DNA from: Paulinella micropora
Lineage: Eukaryota > Cercozoa > Imbricatea > Euglyphida > Paulinellidae
Assembly (NCBI GenBank): GCA_019918135.1
Contig: WBZZ01003305.1
Span: forward strand, 45,001 to 97,500
Reading direction: 5' to 3'
Length of the DNA stretch: 52,500 nt
The number at the start of each line of letters is the position of its first letter. The first letter of the stretch is position 1. A program made the translations under genes and the position numbers. Under the pieces are notes generated by a model. It searched no databases. It saw only the letters and a program-made list of their open reading frames with translations, and was not told the origin of the DNA. Shown here piece by piece: positions 9,354 through 20,169 of this stretch.

Positions 9354-9588
9354 GCCCTATTTGAGATGTTAAAAAAAAGCCGCCACTCCCAATTCGGATA
9401 CCTGAGGTAATCGGGAAGCAACCGAGGATTGCCACGCGAGTAAGTAATGCAGCGCCTTCGGGTCTGCTACCTTACCGAAACCCGTGGGTCCGTGTTGTTG
9501 CTACCACCTCTACTGGTACCGATGCCGGAACCGGCCGGTTTCAACCGACACCTACCCACAGTTGACACCCGATCTCACTGGGCAAGAC
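9351..9588 (-). mobile_element. Fourth array unit, unrelated body, possible SINE
   Basis: A 238 bp segment bounded by AAT tracts. On the minus strand its start has TTGCCCAGTGAGATCGGG (A-box-like) and, about 40 bases on, GGTTGAAACC (close to a B box), which suggests a second tRNA-derived family. Its 3' end (GGGCTTG then ATT) lacks the shared CATG core. No protein is encoded. Confidence 0.4.
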
Positions 9589-9634
<46 letters not shown>

Positions 9635-9794
9635 GTGCTTCTCTGTCAATGGCTGATGCATTTCTGCACATGCGCCTCCATCGTCTCACCCGTGAGGGGA
9701 GTACGAAGAATTGACGATAAGCTCTAATGACAACCCCGCAAGGGCAGTTCCAACACTTCCAGACGGGCCGGTATGTTCAATGAAAATACTGGTC
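9635..9794 (-). mobile_element. SINE copy, 5'-truncated in the internal repeat
   Basis: Body and 3' end intact; the 5' end stops at the boundary of the first 35 bp unit (GACCAGTATTTTC), so the whole tRNA-like head is missing. Confidence 0.85.
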
Positions 9795-9840
<46 letters not shown>

Positions 9841-9858
9841 GTAATAGGCTTCCTCAGA

Positions 9859-12708
9859 CTATAGCATCAGATCCAGATCCTGGACATGTGCCTCCATTGG
9901 GTCACCGGGGTCAGCCGATCCCAACGCATTGTCAGAACACCAAACAGACATAGCAGCAACAGCAACAGCAGGGGCAGATGGGGGCTGTGAAGTGCACGAA
10001 GAGCTAGATGCGAGGGTGTTAGCTGAAGAGAAGAACTCGGAGACACTACGCTGCGCTCCCGAACCCCTCTCTCTAGCCAGGACGTCCACACTGCGCGGAC
10101 GGCCGCGCCGCGCAACATCAACGTCACTTGGGGGAGAGGGTGGGACAGAAGCTGATGGAACCTCAGTGAGGTCAATCACCTCCTCGCCCCCATCCTCCAC
10201 CCCAAACTCCTCCCTTTTACCCTCCCTAGCAGACCAACACTCAGACACATATGATCCAAACAACACATCCAACTTTGGAGGGGGACGCAACGCTGTAACC
10301 CCTAACAACGCAGCAAGCCTAAAGTTACTGCGGAAGCGCGACTTCCCCTGAAAAAGCTTACAAAACAATCGTGATTGATCCACAGGCGACATATCATCCC
10401 AACCCTGCCGCACAGAGCCCTCCCGCTCCCGCCCAAGCAACACATCCTCCACCACAACCTCACCGCCTACGACCTCACCACCCTCCTCACTCCCTCCATC
10501 CCCCTCAGCACCCCCCACAGCCATGCCACCGAGCCTCTGCATACTCAGCAACAGCTGCCTACGTCTCCCCTCATGCATGGGGCAATCCCATAAGAAGTGC
10601 GCAAGGGACTCATTGACATCATCATGACAACAGAAGCAGCGAGGGGACATGCCACTGACCAACTTGCTGCGGTACAACCGAAGGCGGTTGTTGCAGCTGA
10701 GCAACCTTCTCCGAAGCGGATTATAATGCGCATCATCAAGGGCTAGCCATCTTGGGAACTCCTTAGTTCCAAAGACTTGTCTTAGGATGACTCGCAGGCC
10801 ATCAGTAAGATCGCTGCCTGCCTCTCGCTTGTCCCACATCAGTTGCTGCACCATCTTGACGTCCTGCTGAAGGGCCCACTTGTCCACAGTCGAACTCCAA
10901 CCCTCGAGGTCCTTCTCTGAGCTATTTAGGAGCTCCTGAAGCCCTTGTTGTAGATCCATTGAGTCCCTGATAGCGCCTTCGGCCTCCGCAGTCCAGTCGG
11001 ATTTGACTTGAGATGCGATGACAGGAAATCGCTTCTCCGGTAGAACACGCAGCCGTCCATAGAACTTCAGTTGCGCCGCCCGCCGCAAACGCTCCGCACT
11101 CAAAGAGCGCGCCAGAAAGAGTGTAATCCACTTGCTTGTCTTAGGGCTGATGCCGAGAATCATCCTCATGGGGTGCAGCATTGCTGCCTCCAGCTTGGTG
11201 AGCTGCGATACGGGGGCACGCCAGACATCGAAGGCGTACTTCAGCTTGGCCCCCACAAGTTGATTCCAGCACATGAGACGATACCTAGCTTGTATCTCAC
11301 CTGCACACCACAAAGAGTACCAACCTGCGGTGGCGACTTCAGTGACACGCGTAGCCCGCAGGGCCTGCTCCTTCCACTTCAGGTCGTCGGTGATAACCAC
11401 TCCCAGGTACTTGTACTGACTGGTGACACAAAGCTTCTGGCCGCGAAACCACACCACGGGCTCACCTCGCTCCCTGATACTTGGTAGTTTCGCCTTGCTC
11501 GACGTGTAAATGGGCATGATTTCCGTCTTGCCGGGCTTCAAGTTGACTTCCAGCCGGTAATCTTCCGCGAACTTGGCCACAACATTGACCATCTTCTGGA
11601 GCTCGGTGCGACTGTGAGCGATGAGGGCCACGTCGTCCGCGTATAGAACTGCCTTGATGTCGTTCAGCCGCTTCACATCCGTGATCTTGAGGGCACTCGC
11701 CAGCCGATCATACAGCTCATCCATAAAGACGTTGAAGAGTGTGGGAGAGAGAGGGGACCCCTGTTGGACGCCTACACCCTCCAGTACTTCGGGGGTGAGT
11801 GCTCCATCAACTAGCACTTGCGACGAAGTCTGCTCGTAGCACCTGCGTAGCGTGCGCCAGAACTTGCCCCTTACACCCAGCTTCCAGAGCCTCTCAAATA
11901 GGCCATCTCTCCAAACAGACGGGAAAGCCTTGCGTAGATCGACGAACAGGACATACGACTCCTGCTTCTGCTGCTGACGCCCCTTCAACCTCTGCCAAAG
12001 GGTAAAGACCTGATCCGTAGTGCGACGCCCCGGGCGGAAGCCTCCCTGCTCTGGACGTAGCTTATCCGGGCCATCCACGAAGAGCGTTAGACGAGTAGCT
12101 AATAAGGACAGATACAGCTTACCAAGGCAACTAATAATCGAGATATCCCTCCAGTTGTCAGGATCCGTAGGATCCCCACCCTTGGGGATATTGACGATGA
12201 TTCCCTTGCCCCAAGCTTTTGGAGTCCTCTCGGCTTCTCGAATCCAGTTGAAGTACTGCGTTAAGTAGCCATTGATGTAGGCGCCGCCATACTTGAGCAT
12301 CTCGTTCTTCACTTTGTCCTCGCCACAAGCTTTGTGGTTATTCAGGGCACGTTGCCTTGCAAGGACCTCCTCTTGCGTGAACGGCTTGTCCAGCTCTTCG
12401 CAAGTGTCTTCACCTACCTCGTGCTCCTTCATAGCCCGGGCCACCTCATCTCTGAAGCGATCGTTCCAGTGGAACTGCCGCTTAGCTTCGGCTTCCTCCC
12501 ACTCCAGCGAGCCTGCTTCTGCACAGCACTCCACCACAACAGCCGCACTTGCCGGATTTTCCCGTGGCTTCACCGAATTGTTCCGAAATTCCTCCCACCG
12601 AGCGACCTTTTCCGGCAGCGTACACGCCAGTGAGCCATCCTCCCTTTGCACCGGCGCGGAGACCTTCGTTCTGCGTGCCCCGCCAAGCCGCTTCGCGAGT
12701 AGCCAAAA
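9859..12708 (-). CDS. LINE reverse transcriptase with zinc knuckle (copy 2)
   Basis: Same as 784-3633 with two residue changes (His to Tyr in GW-SLWC, Arg to His in ML-PMRM), both outside the catalytic motifs. FVDLRKAF and YADD are intact. Confidence 0.92.
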   Translation of the reverse strand, partial: FWLLAKRLGGARRTKVSAPVQREDGSLACTLPEKVARWEEFRNNSVKPRENPASAAVVVECCAEAGSLEWEEAEAKRQFHWNDRFRDEVARAMKEHEVGEDTCEELDKPFTQEEVLARQRALNNHKACGEDKVKNEMLKYGGAYINGYLTQYFNWIREAERTPKAWGKGIIVNIPKGGDPTDPDNWRDISIISCLGKLYLSLLATRLTLFVDGPDKLRPEQGGFRPGRRTTDQVFTLWQRLKGRQQQKQESYVLFVDLRKAFPSVWRDGLFERLWKLGVRGKFWRTLRRCYEQTSSQVLVDGALTPEVLEGVGVQQGSPLSPTLFNVFMDELYDRLASALKITDVKRLNDIKAVLYADDVALIAHSRTELQKMVNVVAKFAEDYRLEVNLKPGKTEIMPIYTSSKAKLPSIRERGEPVVWFRGQKLCVTSQYKYLGVVITDDLKWKEQALRATRVTEVATAGWYSLWCAGEIQARYRLMCWNQLVGAKLKYAFDVWRAPVSQLTKLEAAMLHPMRMILGISPKTSKWITLFLARSLSAERLRRAAQLKFYGRLRVLPEKRFPVIASQVKSDWTAEAEGAIRDSMDLQQGLQELLNSSEKDLEGWSSTVDKWALQQDVKMVQQLMWDKREAGSDLTDGLRVILRQVFGTKEFPRWLALDDAHYNPLRRRLLSCNNRLRLYRSKLVSGMSPRCFCCHDDVNESLAHFLWDCPMHEGRRRQLLLSMQRLGGMAVGGAEGDGGSEEGGEVVGGEVVVEDVLLGREREGSVRQGWDDMSPVDQSRLFCKLFQGKSRFRSNFRLAALLGVTALRPPPKLDVLFGSYVSECWSAREGKREEFGVEDGGEEVIDLTEVPSASVPPSPPSDVDVARRGRPRSVDVLARERGSGAQRSVSEFFSSANTLASSSSCTSQPPSAPAVAVAAMSVWCSDNALGSADPGDPMEAHVQDLDLML

Positions 12709-13414
12709 GCGCTTTGAGGATTGCTCGCGTTGACATGTGACCTTCTTCCTGCACTTGCTTGAAGGAGGCGGACTTCTTGGCCCGAGTTGCCTTCCGAATT
12801 TGCTTGCGGAGCCGTAGCCAATTCAGACGGGCTTCCGCATTCGATTCATCCCTCCTGTATGCTGCGTAGGCCTCCCGGCGCTGTTGAATGAGCTCCTTTA
12901 GCTCCCCGTCGAACCAATTGTTGGTGAAACGGGGTCGTATACATCTGGAGCCAAGGACCCGGTGCGCCGCCATTCGGAAGGACTGCGCCACTCGCTCGGT
13001 GACGTCATCTACCACCCGTTGGCTGTCGGCACCACCCGATAGGTCAAGCTCAGGCAGCTGATGCACTCCAAGCTTCTGCAGGCAATGCTGGAATACGTCA
13101 TCGAACTTGTCGCGTAGATAATCCAGCGCTTGCTTCGCAGCGTGATCATTACCCGAGACACCAGCACCAATAAGCTTATCAACAGGAAAGGACCTGTAAG
13201 GTTTCGCAGCCCGCTTTGGTCGGCGCTGGCCGCTCCACGTCAGTTCGGCCCATACTGCCTTGTGGTCCGTATCAAGATCATCTTCGCATACTCCGAACTT
13301 TGCTCCAGATGCCAAGCCAGGCGACGCGCAGATGTAATCGAGGAGGTGCTTGCCTGTGCCCATGCCGCGCTGCTCACGCCCCGGGACCACCAGTAGGACC
13401 CTTCCACTGGGCAC
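12482..13414 (-). CDS. LINE endonuclease C-terminus and linker, second frame (copy 2)
   Basis: Identical in predicted sequence to 3407-4339, including the TDH catalytic motif and both frame boundaries. Lacks an ATG of its own. Confidence 0.8.
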   Translation of the reverse strand: MPSGRVLLVVPGREQRGMGTGKHLLDYICASPGLASGAKFGVCEDDLDTDHKAVWAELTWSGQRRPKRAAKPYRSFPVDKLIGAGVSGNDHAAKQALDYLRDKFDDVFQHCLQKLGVHQLPELDLSGGADSQRVVDDVTERVAQSFRMAAHRVLGSRCIRPRFTNNWFDGELKELIQQRREAYAAYRRDESNAEARLNWLRLRKQIRKATRAKKSASFKQVQEEGHMSTRAILKALLATREAAWRGTQNEGLRAGAKGGWLTGVYAAGKGRSVGGISEQFGEATGKSGKCGCCGGVLCRSRLAGVGGSRS

Positions 13415-14967
13415 GAGAAGCCGCTCAGATTTCGCAGGCCCGTAGCGACGAGGACAGCCGCGAGTCTCTTGCCGTTCTCCGAACGTACCGGTGCTCCCTT
13501 ATCATCGACCTCCCCGTGCTGACCGACGATGCCCTCCTCTTTTCGGCTGCATGCCGGCCCGAGCTTCGCGTTGGCATCCGCCACCGTGACCACAAGACCT
13601 TTGGCTCCAAAAAAAGCTATAGCTGCCTGCCAGGCCGCATACGCCTCTGACGACTCTTCTTCCTGCGTTTCCTGGGGAAAGTAGCCGTTGCCCACATAGA
13701 TATCCTGAGCGCCGGTAACACCCGAGGCGATACGCAGCCACACTTGCTGCCGGTGGTCGACGGGGGCTGACACCAGGTTGCAATACGGACCAAGGAAGTT
13801 AGCCACCGCGAATAGAACCCCACCCTTGCAGCGATTTTTCTCGCTGACCTCCGCAGGTTTTCCAAAAATCCGGAATCCATCCAGGCTGCATTTGGAAAGT
13901 TGCTTCTTGCCCATGCGGTGCTCCTGAGCCCCGATGACTAGCCAGCCCTCGTGCTTGTAGAATGATGCCCATTCCGCCGTGCCTACGTTGTCGTATCCCG
14001 TTTTACCCTGCCAGTTGTGACTCGCGACGAGTAGCTTGAAGCCGGTATCGAACTGCTTGGAGCGGTGCTTCTTGGCTCGTTTCCGGACCCGACGGCCGCG
14101 CTTGGCTTCCGCCCTCGTGCTGCCCCCCTCTGCAGGTGCTTGCGCAGGTTGGTCCCCCACTGCACTGGCCGCCGAATGCAGGGGCACCACATGCACATCA
14201 GCACACTCAGACACACACTTAGGTGCATCGGCAGCCAATTCCGAAGACACCACCTGCACATCATCGACACATTCTTCATGCAGAGGCAAGACGCGATATC
14301 CCGTCGCAGCTTCCTCCTTCCGGACCGCCGCTTCCCCACGCAGATGGATGCGAATAAGCCTTCGGACACGTTCCCTGTCCCTGAACCTGCGCCCAAGGGC
14401 CACATTGACCCCTCTGCCGAAGAATTTGAGATGTTTGAGTTGCTGCAACGCCGTCTGCCTGCTGTCATCGTCCTCGTAGACCAGCTCCAGGTGACGAGAC
14501 ATTCGCTGGCCTTGCCACTCCATTACCGGGACCACCAGACCAAGACCGCTCATTTTGGAGGCGATCTCCTGTAGATTGGCGCGTTCTGAGAGCCCCCAGA
14601 CAATCAGATTACGCCCGTCCTTGTCGTACCGATCTACCCGCCGGTACCGTCGAGGCGGCGGTGCCATCTCCCATATAGCGCCGCTCGCCTTATGTTGAAG
14701 CGCCGACCCGTGTGCCAGGTTTGGGGAGGAAGGATGAGGCGCAGCTAAGATAGCCTCTCCACTTGGTTCAGGAATTCCGTCATATACGCGAGCCCTCATC
14801 ATCCCATCCTGGGACATCAAGCCAGAGCCCGTCGAAGAGGCATTCCCACGGGGATTGTCCAGGTCTTCGGCGATTCTACCTTGTCCCATAAGGGCCACAG
14901 TGGTAGCTCCGTGCTTTGTGTATTTGTAATCCATTGAGAGTAGTAGACGGCCAATGTCGCTGGCCAT
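13240..14967 (-). CDS. LINE RRM-like domain plus endonuclease N-terminal part (copy 2)
   Basis: Same domain order as 4165-5892, with one residue change (Ala to Thr in the N-terminal DYKY-KHG segment). The frame break after YWWSRG is identical. Confidence 0.85.
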   Translation of the reverse strand: MASDIGRLLLSMDYKYTKHGATTVALMGQGRIAEDLDNPRGNASSTGSGLMSQDGMMRARVYDGIPEPSGEAILAAPHPSSPNLAHGSALQHKASGAIWEMAPPPRRYRRVDRYDKDGRNLIVWGLSERANLQEIASKMSGLGLVVPVMEWQGQRMSRHLELVYEDDDSRQTALQQLKHLKFFGRGVNVALGRRFRDRERVRRLIRIHLRGEAAVRKEEAATGYRVLPLHEECVDDVQVVSSELAADAPKCVSECADVHVVPLHSAASAVGDQPAQAPAEGGSTRAEAKRGRRVRKRAKKHRSKQFDTGFKLLVASHNWQGKTGYDNVGTAEWASFYKHEGWLVIGAQEHRMGKKQLSKCSLDGFRIFGKPAEVSEKNRCKGGVLFAVANFLGPYCNLVSAPVDHRQQVWLRIASGVTGAQDIYVGNGYFPQETQEEESSEAYAAWQAAIAFFGAKGLVVTVADANAKLGPACSRKEEGIVGQHGEVDDKGAPVRSENGKRLAAVLVATGLRNLSGFSCPVEGSYWWSRGVSSAAWAQASTSSITSARRLAWHLEQSSEYAKMILIRTTRQYGPN

Positions 14968-16012
14968 CACCGCCGCGCCTCTTTACGCCAAGGAAAGCGC
15001 CCGCCCATGCAAATAGCATCGGCGGTATCTGCAACACACACTACACGCATTTCCGCCGGTGTCACTGGACGCTGCCGCGTCGCTTCGTGCCCTTCGGCGC
15101 CCGCCAGCACCCCCAGCGTCGCCAGAACCTGCATCACGCACTACACACACTCTCCATCGCATCGCCAACGCCTCTACTCTCATGCCTTATGGACTTCAGC
15201 TGCTCCTAACAATACACATCATGAGGTACGGGTGTCCCCGAGTGGAGCCAGATCGGACGGCGTGCCGCTGAAACTCCTTCCCCCACGTGGGTATAGAAGG
15301 CGCGAACCTAGCGGTACCTATAGGATCTTACAGACAAGTATAGTAATCCCAGCCGAAGCTGCTCAGTTAGAAATGCAACGGTGGAGGGTGTGAATGCATG
15401 GGGCAAGGCACGGCAACGCAGCAAGGCACTGGCAATGCATTGGGACCGACTGAAGCCCCTCTCCAACGTGCGCTCATCATGTGTTCCAGTTAGGCAACCC
15501 CGAAGAAGCGAAGATAGGGAGGAGACAAAACCCAGATAGGATGAAGATAGGATTAACATGAAGCCGAAATGGAGCCGAGTTGGAACAGGTCAACTCAGCC
15601 CCATCTCGGCTCAATGTGAATCCTATCTTCAACCCATCTCGGTACTGTTTCCTCCGAATGCTCACCTCAACAAGATCACCAAACCGGAACTGGAAGCCCC
15701 CAGGCATTTACTCGGCAGGAAATTCGGCGAAAATGTGCTAACCAGGAAACCAGACCCAAACCAACAGCCAAGAAAAACGAGCCAACCAACAATCCAACAG
15801 ACAACCCCACAACCTGCCTGGCCGAACCCCTACCGAGTAAATGCCCAGTTGAGAGTTGCGCATATCCCGGTGACCGCCCTCCCCAAGCGGTCACCTTCGT
15901 GGGGAGAGGCCCGACCACCTCCTCTTCCCATGGAGTGCCATCTTGTGCACCCCTCCAGAATAATAGTAATAATAATAATAATAATATAACACCGAGTCAT
16001 GTTTGTGTGCAG

Positions 16013-19000
16013 AAAAGAGAAATTCAAAGCCGTATACCAATGCGAACCACATCGGCGAATGCAACATCGTCCCGGGCGCCACTGTCCAGCCTGGCCAGGA
16101 CAACGAGGACACCGAGGACACCGAGGACGAGGACAAAGACGAGGAGGAGGAGGGGGAGAGAGGGAAGAAAAGTAAATCTAAAAACAAGAAGTCAAAGCAA
16201 ATCAAAGTCCTGAAATAAAAAGTCAAAAAGCTGAGAAAAAAAAGTCATAGCGAAGACAAAGCCAAACAAAACACCCGAGGGGGAGCCGGAACTGTCACCA
16301 AAGAAGGAGGGAGAAGGACGCAGAGGAAGAGCAGGAGCAGGTGGAGCAGGCCGCAGACGCAGAGACAGCGGTCGAAACCATCGATTTTACCTCTCATACC
16401 CCTGTCTCATACCCTGTCCCATACCCCTGTCTCTCTCTCTTTCTCTCTCTCTCTCTTTCTCTCTCTCTATCTCTCTCTCTCTCTCTCTCTCTTGATGCAG
16501 GTCGTCGATTTTACCAATGTCACCTCAAAGGAGAGCGAGAAGGCAGGCAAAAAGCACAAGACGACCCCAACAAAAGAGAGGGGTAGTGACCGCAAGACCG
16601 TGCTGGTGGAGACCCCAACAAAAGAGAGGGGTAGTGAAAGCAAGGATGGATGAGATTGGGTGATGCAGCATGAAGGGAAAGAGTTGCGTGGCTGCGTTCT
16701 GAAAAACTTTCCCAGTTCCGGTGTCGCGTTAGTCTCGGTGGTACCCTTGCCCCGTCATACACTTATACCCCGCTCATACCCCATACCCCTCTCATAAGGG
16801 GTTATACCCCTCTCATACCCGCCCTCTCTCATACCCTGTATGTGTTTGATACTGTGCAGCTTGACGAGAGGGTGCCGGAGATGGTGGGGCAAGAAGGTGT
16901 CCTTGTTAGCATGGACCCGTTGAACGATCCTGAGCTTGAGAAGAAAATGAGCGTGGCAGATTTCAAGGTGGTACAGGTACAAGAGAAATCTGGTCTTGTA
17001 AAAGATGCTTTTTGGTGGGAGAAGGGGCAAGGCCCTCTGGTGATGCTGCTGCGTTCTGGGGCAAACCTGGTGTGTCCGAAGTCGGTAGTAGACAGAGAAA
17101 ATGAAAAAGATAGAAATTCGGTAAAAGGCATCGAAGTTAAAATGAACAGCGGCAGCGCCGTGGCAAACCCAACAGTGAAACTAGACAAAGGGTTTTTTTG
17201 GCTTGACGACTCGTTCCGCCGGGATCCTAAAGTACCAGAGCTGGGGAAGATAGAATTCCATGGAAAGTAACTTGCATTTTTACTTACATACCTATGGCAT
17301 TTTTACTTACATATCTGTGTTCATGCCTTTCTTTGCTCTGAGAGGGGTATGAGAGGCAGGGTATGAAAGGGGTATGAGAGGCGGGGTATGACAGGGGTAT
17401 GAGAGGCGGGGTATGACAGGGGTATGAATTCTAAGTGTTCATGGCTTTCCTTGCTCTGAAACAGGTTCTTTTGCAGTAGCAAGGCGGAACCGAAGTATGC
17501 AGACACTAGCGACGCGTCCAAACCCCAAGTACCCCTTTATACACCTATACCCCCTCATACCCCCCATATCCCATACCCCTATACCCCCCCCCCCGCCCGA
17601 GGGGAGGGGTGTGGGGGGGGTGGTGTATAGTAGTATGTAATGTAGGGGCATGAGGGGGTATGAGAGGGTGTACTAGTACAGGAGGGAGCACTACAGTGCA
17701 GAGAGAGGGAGAGAGAGAGAGAGGGGGGGGGGGTGGGGGTGGGGGGGGGGGAAGGAAAAGGTACCCCTTTATACCCCTATAAAGGGGTACCTTTTCCTTC
17801 CCCCCCCCCGTCTAATACCCCCCGTCTCTCCCTCTCTCTGCACTTTAGGGCTCTGACTCAGACGAGGACGACCAAGAGCAACCAAAGGCACCGCGCAAGG
17901 TACCCCTTCATACCCCTATACCCCCTCTCATACCCCCTCATACCCCTATATCCCATACCCCTACTGACTCTCTCTCTCTCTACCTCTCTCTCTCTCTCTG
18001 CACCGTAGCGCCAGAAACTCCAGAAACTCGTGGAATCAGAAGACGAGGAAGAGGGAAAAGGAACGGTACCTCTATACCCCCTCCCATACCCCTCATACCC
18101 CTATACCCTGTCCCCCCCCCCCCCTCTCCCTCTCTCTCTCTCTCTCTGATAGGCATATGCACATCTCCCAGGAAAGGAAAGGGAGTGGTTAACCTTTTTA
18201 GATGGGGGAAAAAAATTGACAGAAATTATCTGGAGTTTCTGCGCGTCGAAAATGCGAAATCGAAGGCATCTCTCCCTCCCTTCCTCTCTGTCTCTCTCTC
18301 TCTCTCTCTCTACTGTTGGCTGGGAGTGACGAGGATGAGGAATGGAGGCCGCGCAAGGGCAAGGGCAAGGGCAAGGGAAAAGGAAAGCGCAAGGGCAAGG
18401 GAAAAGGAAAGAAGGAGGACCGCAAGGAAAAAGGAAAGAAGGAGGACCGCGTATTGGTGTGCGAGGTATGCAATACCCCTGTCTCATACCTCTGTCCCAT
18501 ATCCCTGTCTCATACCCCTGTCCTATACCCCTGTCTCATACCCCTGCCTCATACTCCTGTCATACCTCGCCTCTCTCATACCCCTCTCATAACCCTGTCA
18601 TACCCCTCGAAAGGTTTGCAATCATCCTTGGCCGAAGGACGAAGACGCAGACTGCGTCAAGAATTGCATCACCATCAATGTAGTCGTGATTGAACGTTAC
18701 GACAAATTGACGACCTCAGCCAATCTTCTGCGATCGGTCTGTTCTACATATACCCATCTGTATCCCCGTCACATACCACTTTCTCGTTGTGTGTGCAGTA
18801 TCCCAAGGAGCTACTCCGCACCTACGAAGCCTATCACCGGGATTATGGGAGCGACGTCCCCATGTCCCAGCTGGTCAGTAAAAAGGGCCAGGTTCCCCCC
18901 CCCCCCCCCCCATACCGCACATACCCCCCGCCAATACCCCATATATCCTCGCATAGGTTTTGGTGACGTACTTGGGCCATGAAATCACGGAAAGCGAACG

Positions 19001-19138
19001 ACGTGCTGAAAAGGTGTGGAAAACCAAGGCAGACGGAGTCCCGCTGCGCAGAGGGCGATCGAATTCAGGAAAGTTTTTCCCAAAGTGGTCATACCCCTCC
19101 TGCATACCCCCGCCATACCCCTCCTGCATACCCCTCTG

Positions 19139-19186
<48 letters not shown>

Positions 19187-20060
19187 ATCTATCTATCTCT
19201 CCGATGCATATGTGCAGGCGGGCAGCGATTCCTCTAAGTGATGGGTCACGTGGTAAAGCAAGGCAGTATGCGGATGGCTTCCATGTAACCCCTCCATACC
19301 CCCACATACCCTCCTATACTCTTCCTATATTACCCCCACATACCCTTATACCCCGCCTCTCATACCCCTGTCCCATACCCCTGCCATACCCCCGGGGTAT
19401 GATACCCTGGGGTATGATACCCCGGGGTATGTGCGTGTGTAAAGCAAGGCAGTATGCGGATGGCTTCCATGTAACCCCTCCATACCCCCACATACTCTCC
19501 TATACCCCTCCTATATTACCCCCGCATACCCTCATACCCTGCCTCTCATACCCCTGTCCCATACCCCTGCCATACCCCCGGGTATGATACCCTGGGGTAT
19601 GATACCCCGGGGTATGGCAGGGGTATGGTACAGGGCTTTGATACCCCGGGGTATGATACCCCCCTTCATACCCCTGTCCCATGCCTCTTCTCTCTCTCTC
19701 TTTCTCATGATGCAGATCGGTGAAAAACCGCCCCTGAGATGCTTCTTTCAGAAGGAAGCTGGTGGAAAGAAGCATAGAGTGGAGGGGTGGGTGAGGCTGG
19801 CTTCTTTCATGCCTATTGAAAGTTTTTTGGGGCCGTGCGAATTTTTGCAGGATACCATGAGCAAGGCATCGCGGGAAAAAATCCTGAAGGTAAAGGACGC
19901 AACACCTCCTACCGGTGTGTTCCCCGAAGGAGAGTTCTGCAACATCTGGTGGCCGAAGGATTGTCCTCCTTCTCCTTCTCCTCCTCCTCCTCCTCCTCTT
20001 CCTTCTTCTTCTTCTTCTTCTTCTTCTTTCTTCTTCTTCTTCTTCTTCTTCTACTGCTTC

Positions 20061-20092
<32 letters not shown>

Positions 20093-20131
20093 CTTCTTCT
20101 TCTTCTTCTAGTTCCACTACTTCTACTACTT

Positions 20132-20169
<38 letters not shown>

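Larger units (their letters stand above)
73..9846. repeat. (AAT)n junction tracts of the SINE/LINE array
   Basis: AAT trinucleotide tracts separate every unit of the array. They lie at about 73-143, 396-438, 708-771, 6884-6902, 7170-7226, 7473-7510, 7598-7671, 7939-8019, 8288-8319, 8371-8408, 8641-8725, 8995-9031, 9079-9127, 9301-9350, 9589-9634 and 9795-9846. Further tracts occur at 15959-15985 and on both sides of the SINE at 20776. On the minus strand each is the (ATT)n tail of the unit at higher coordinates and also the insertion site of the unit at lower coordinates. Some are impure (AGT, GAT interruptions), mainly next to LINE tails. Confidence 0.9.
9847..15958 (-). mobile_element. Complete LINE, copy 2
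   Basis: 6112 bp, the same length and ends as copy 1 at an offset of 9075. Differences seen by eye are at 11174, 11319, 14919 and 15913, all transitions and three of them at CpG. The 5' end abuts an AAT tract (15959-15985) directly upstream of the first visible host-gene exon, antisense to that gene. Confidence 0.92.

Noticed and set aside
7369..9435. Open frames of poly-Asn, poly-Tyr, poly-Ile or poly-Leu through the AAT tracts
   Set aside because: They are translations of the trinucleotide repeat and SINE sequence in different frames, with no conserved start or domain.
1..9846. CRISPR-like array from regularly spaced repeats
   Set aside because: The repeats are SINE copies of over 230 bp with AAT spacers, in a eukaryotic setting. 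No cas genes.
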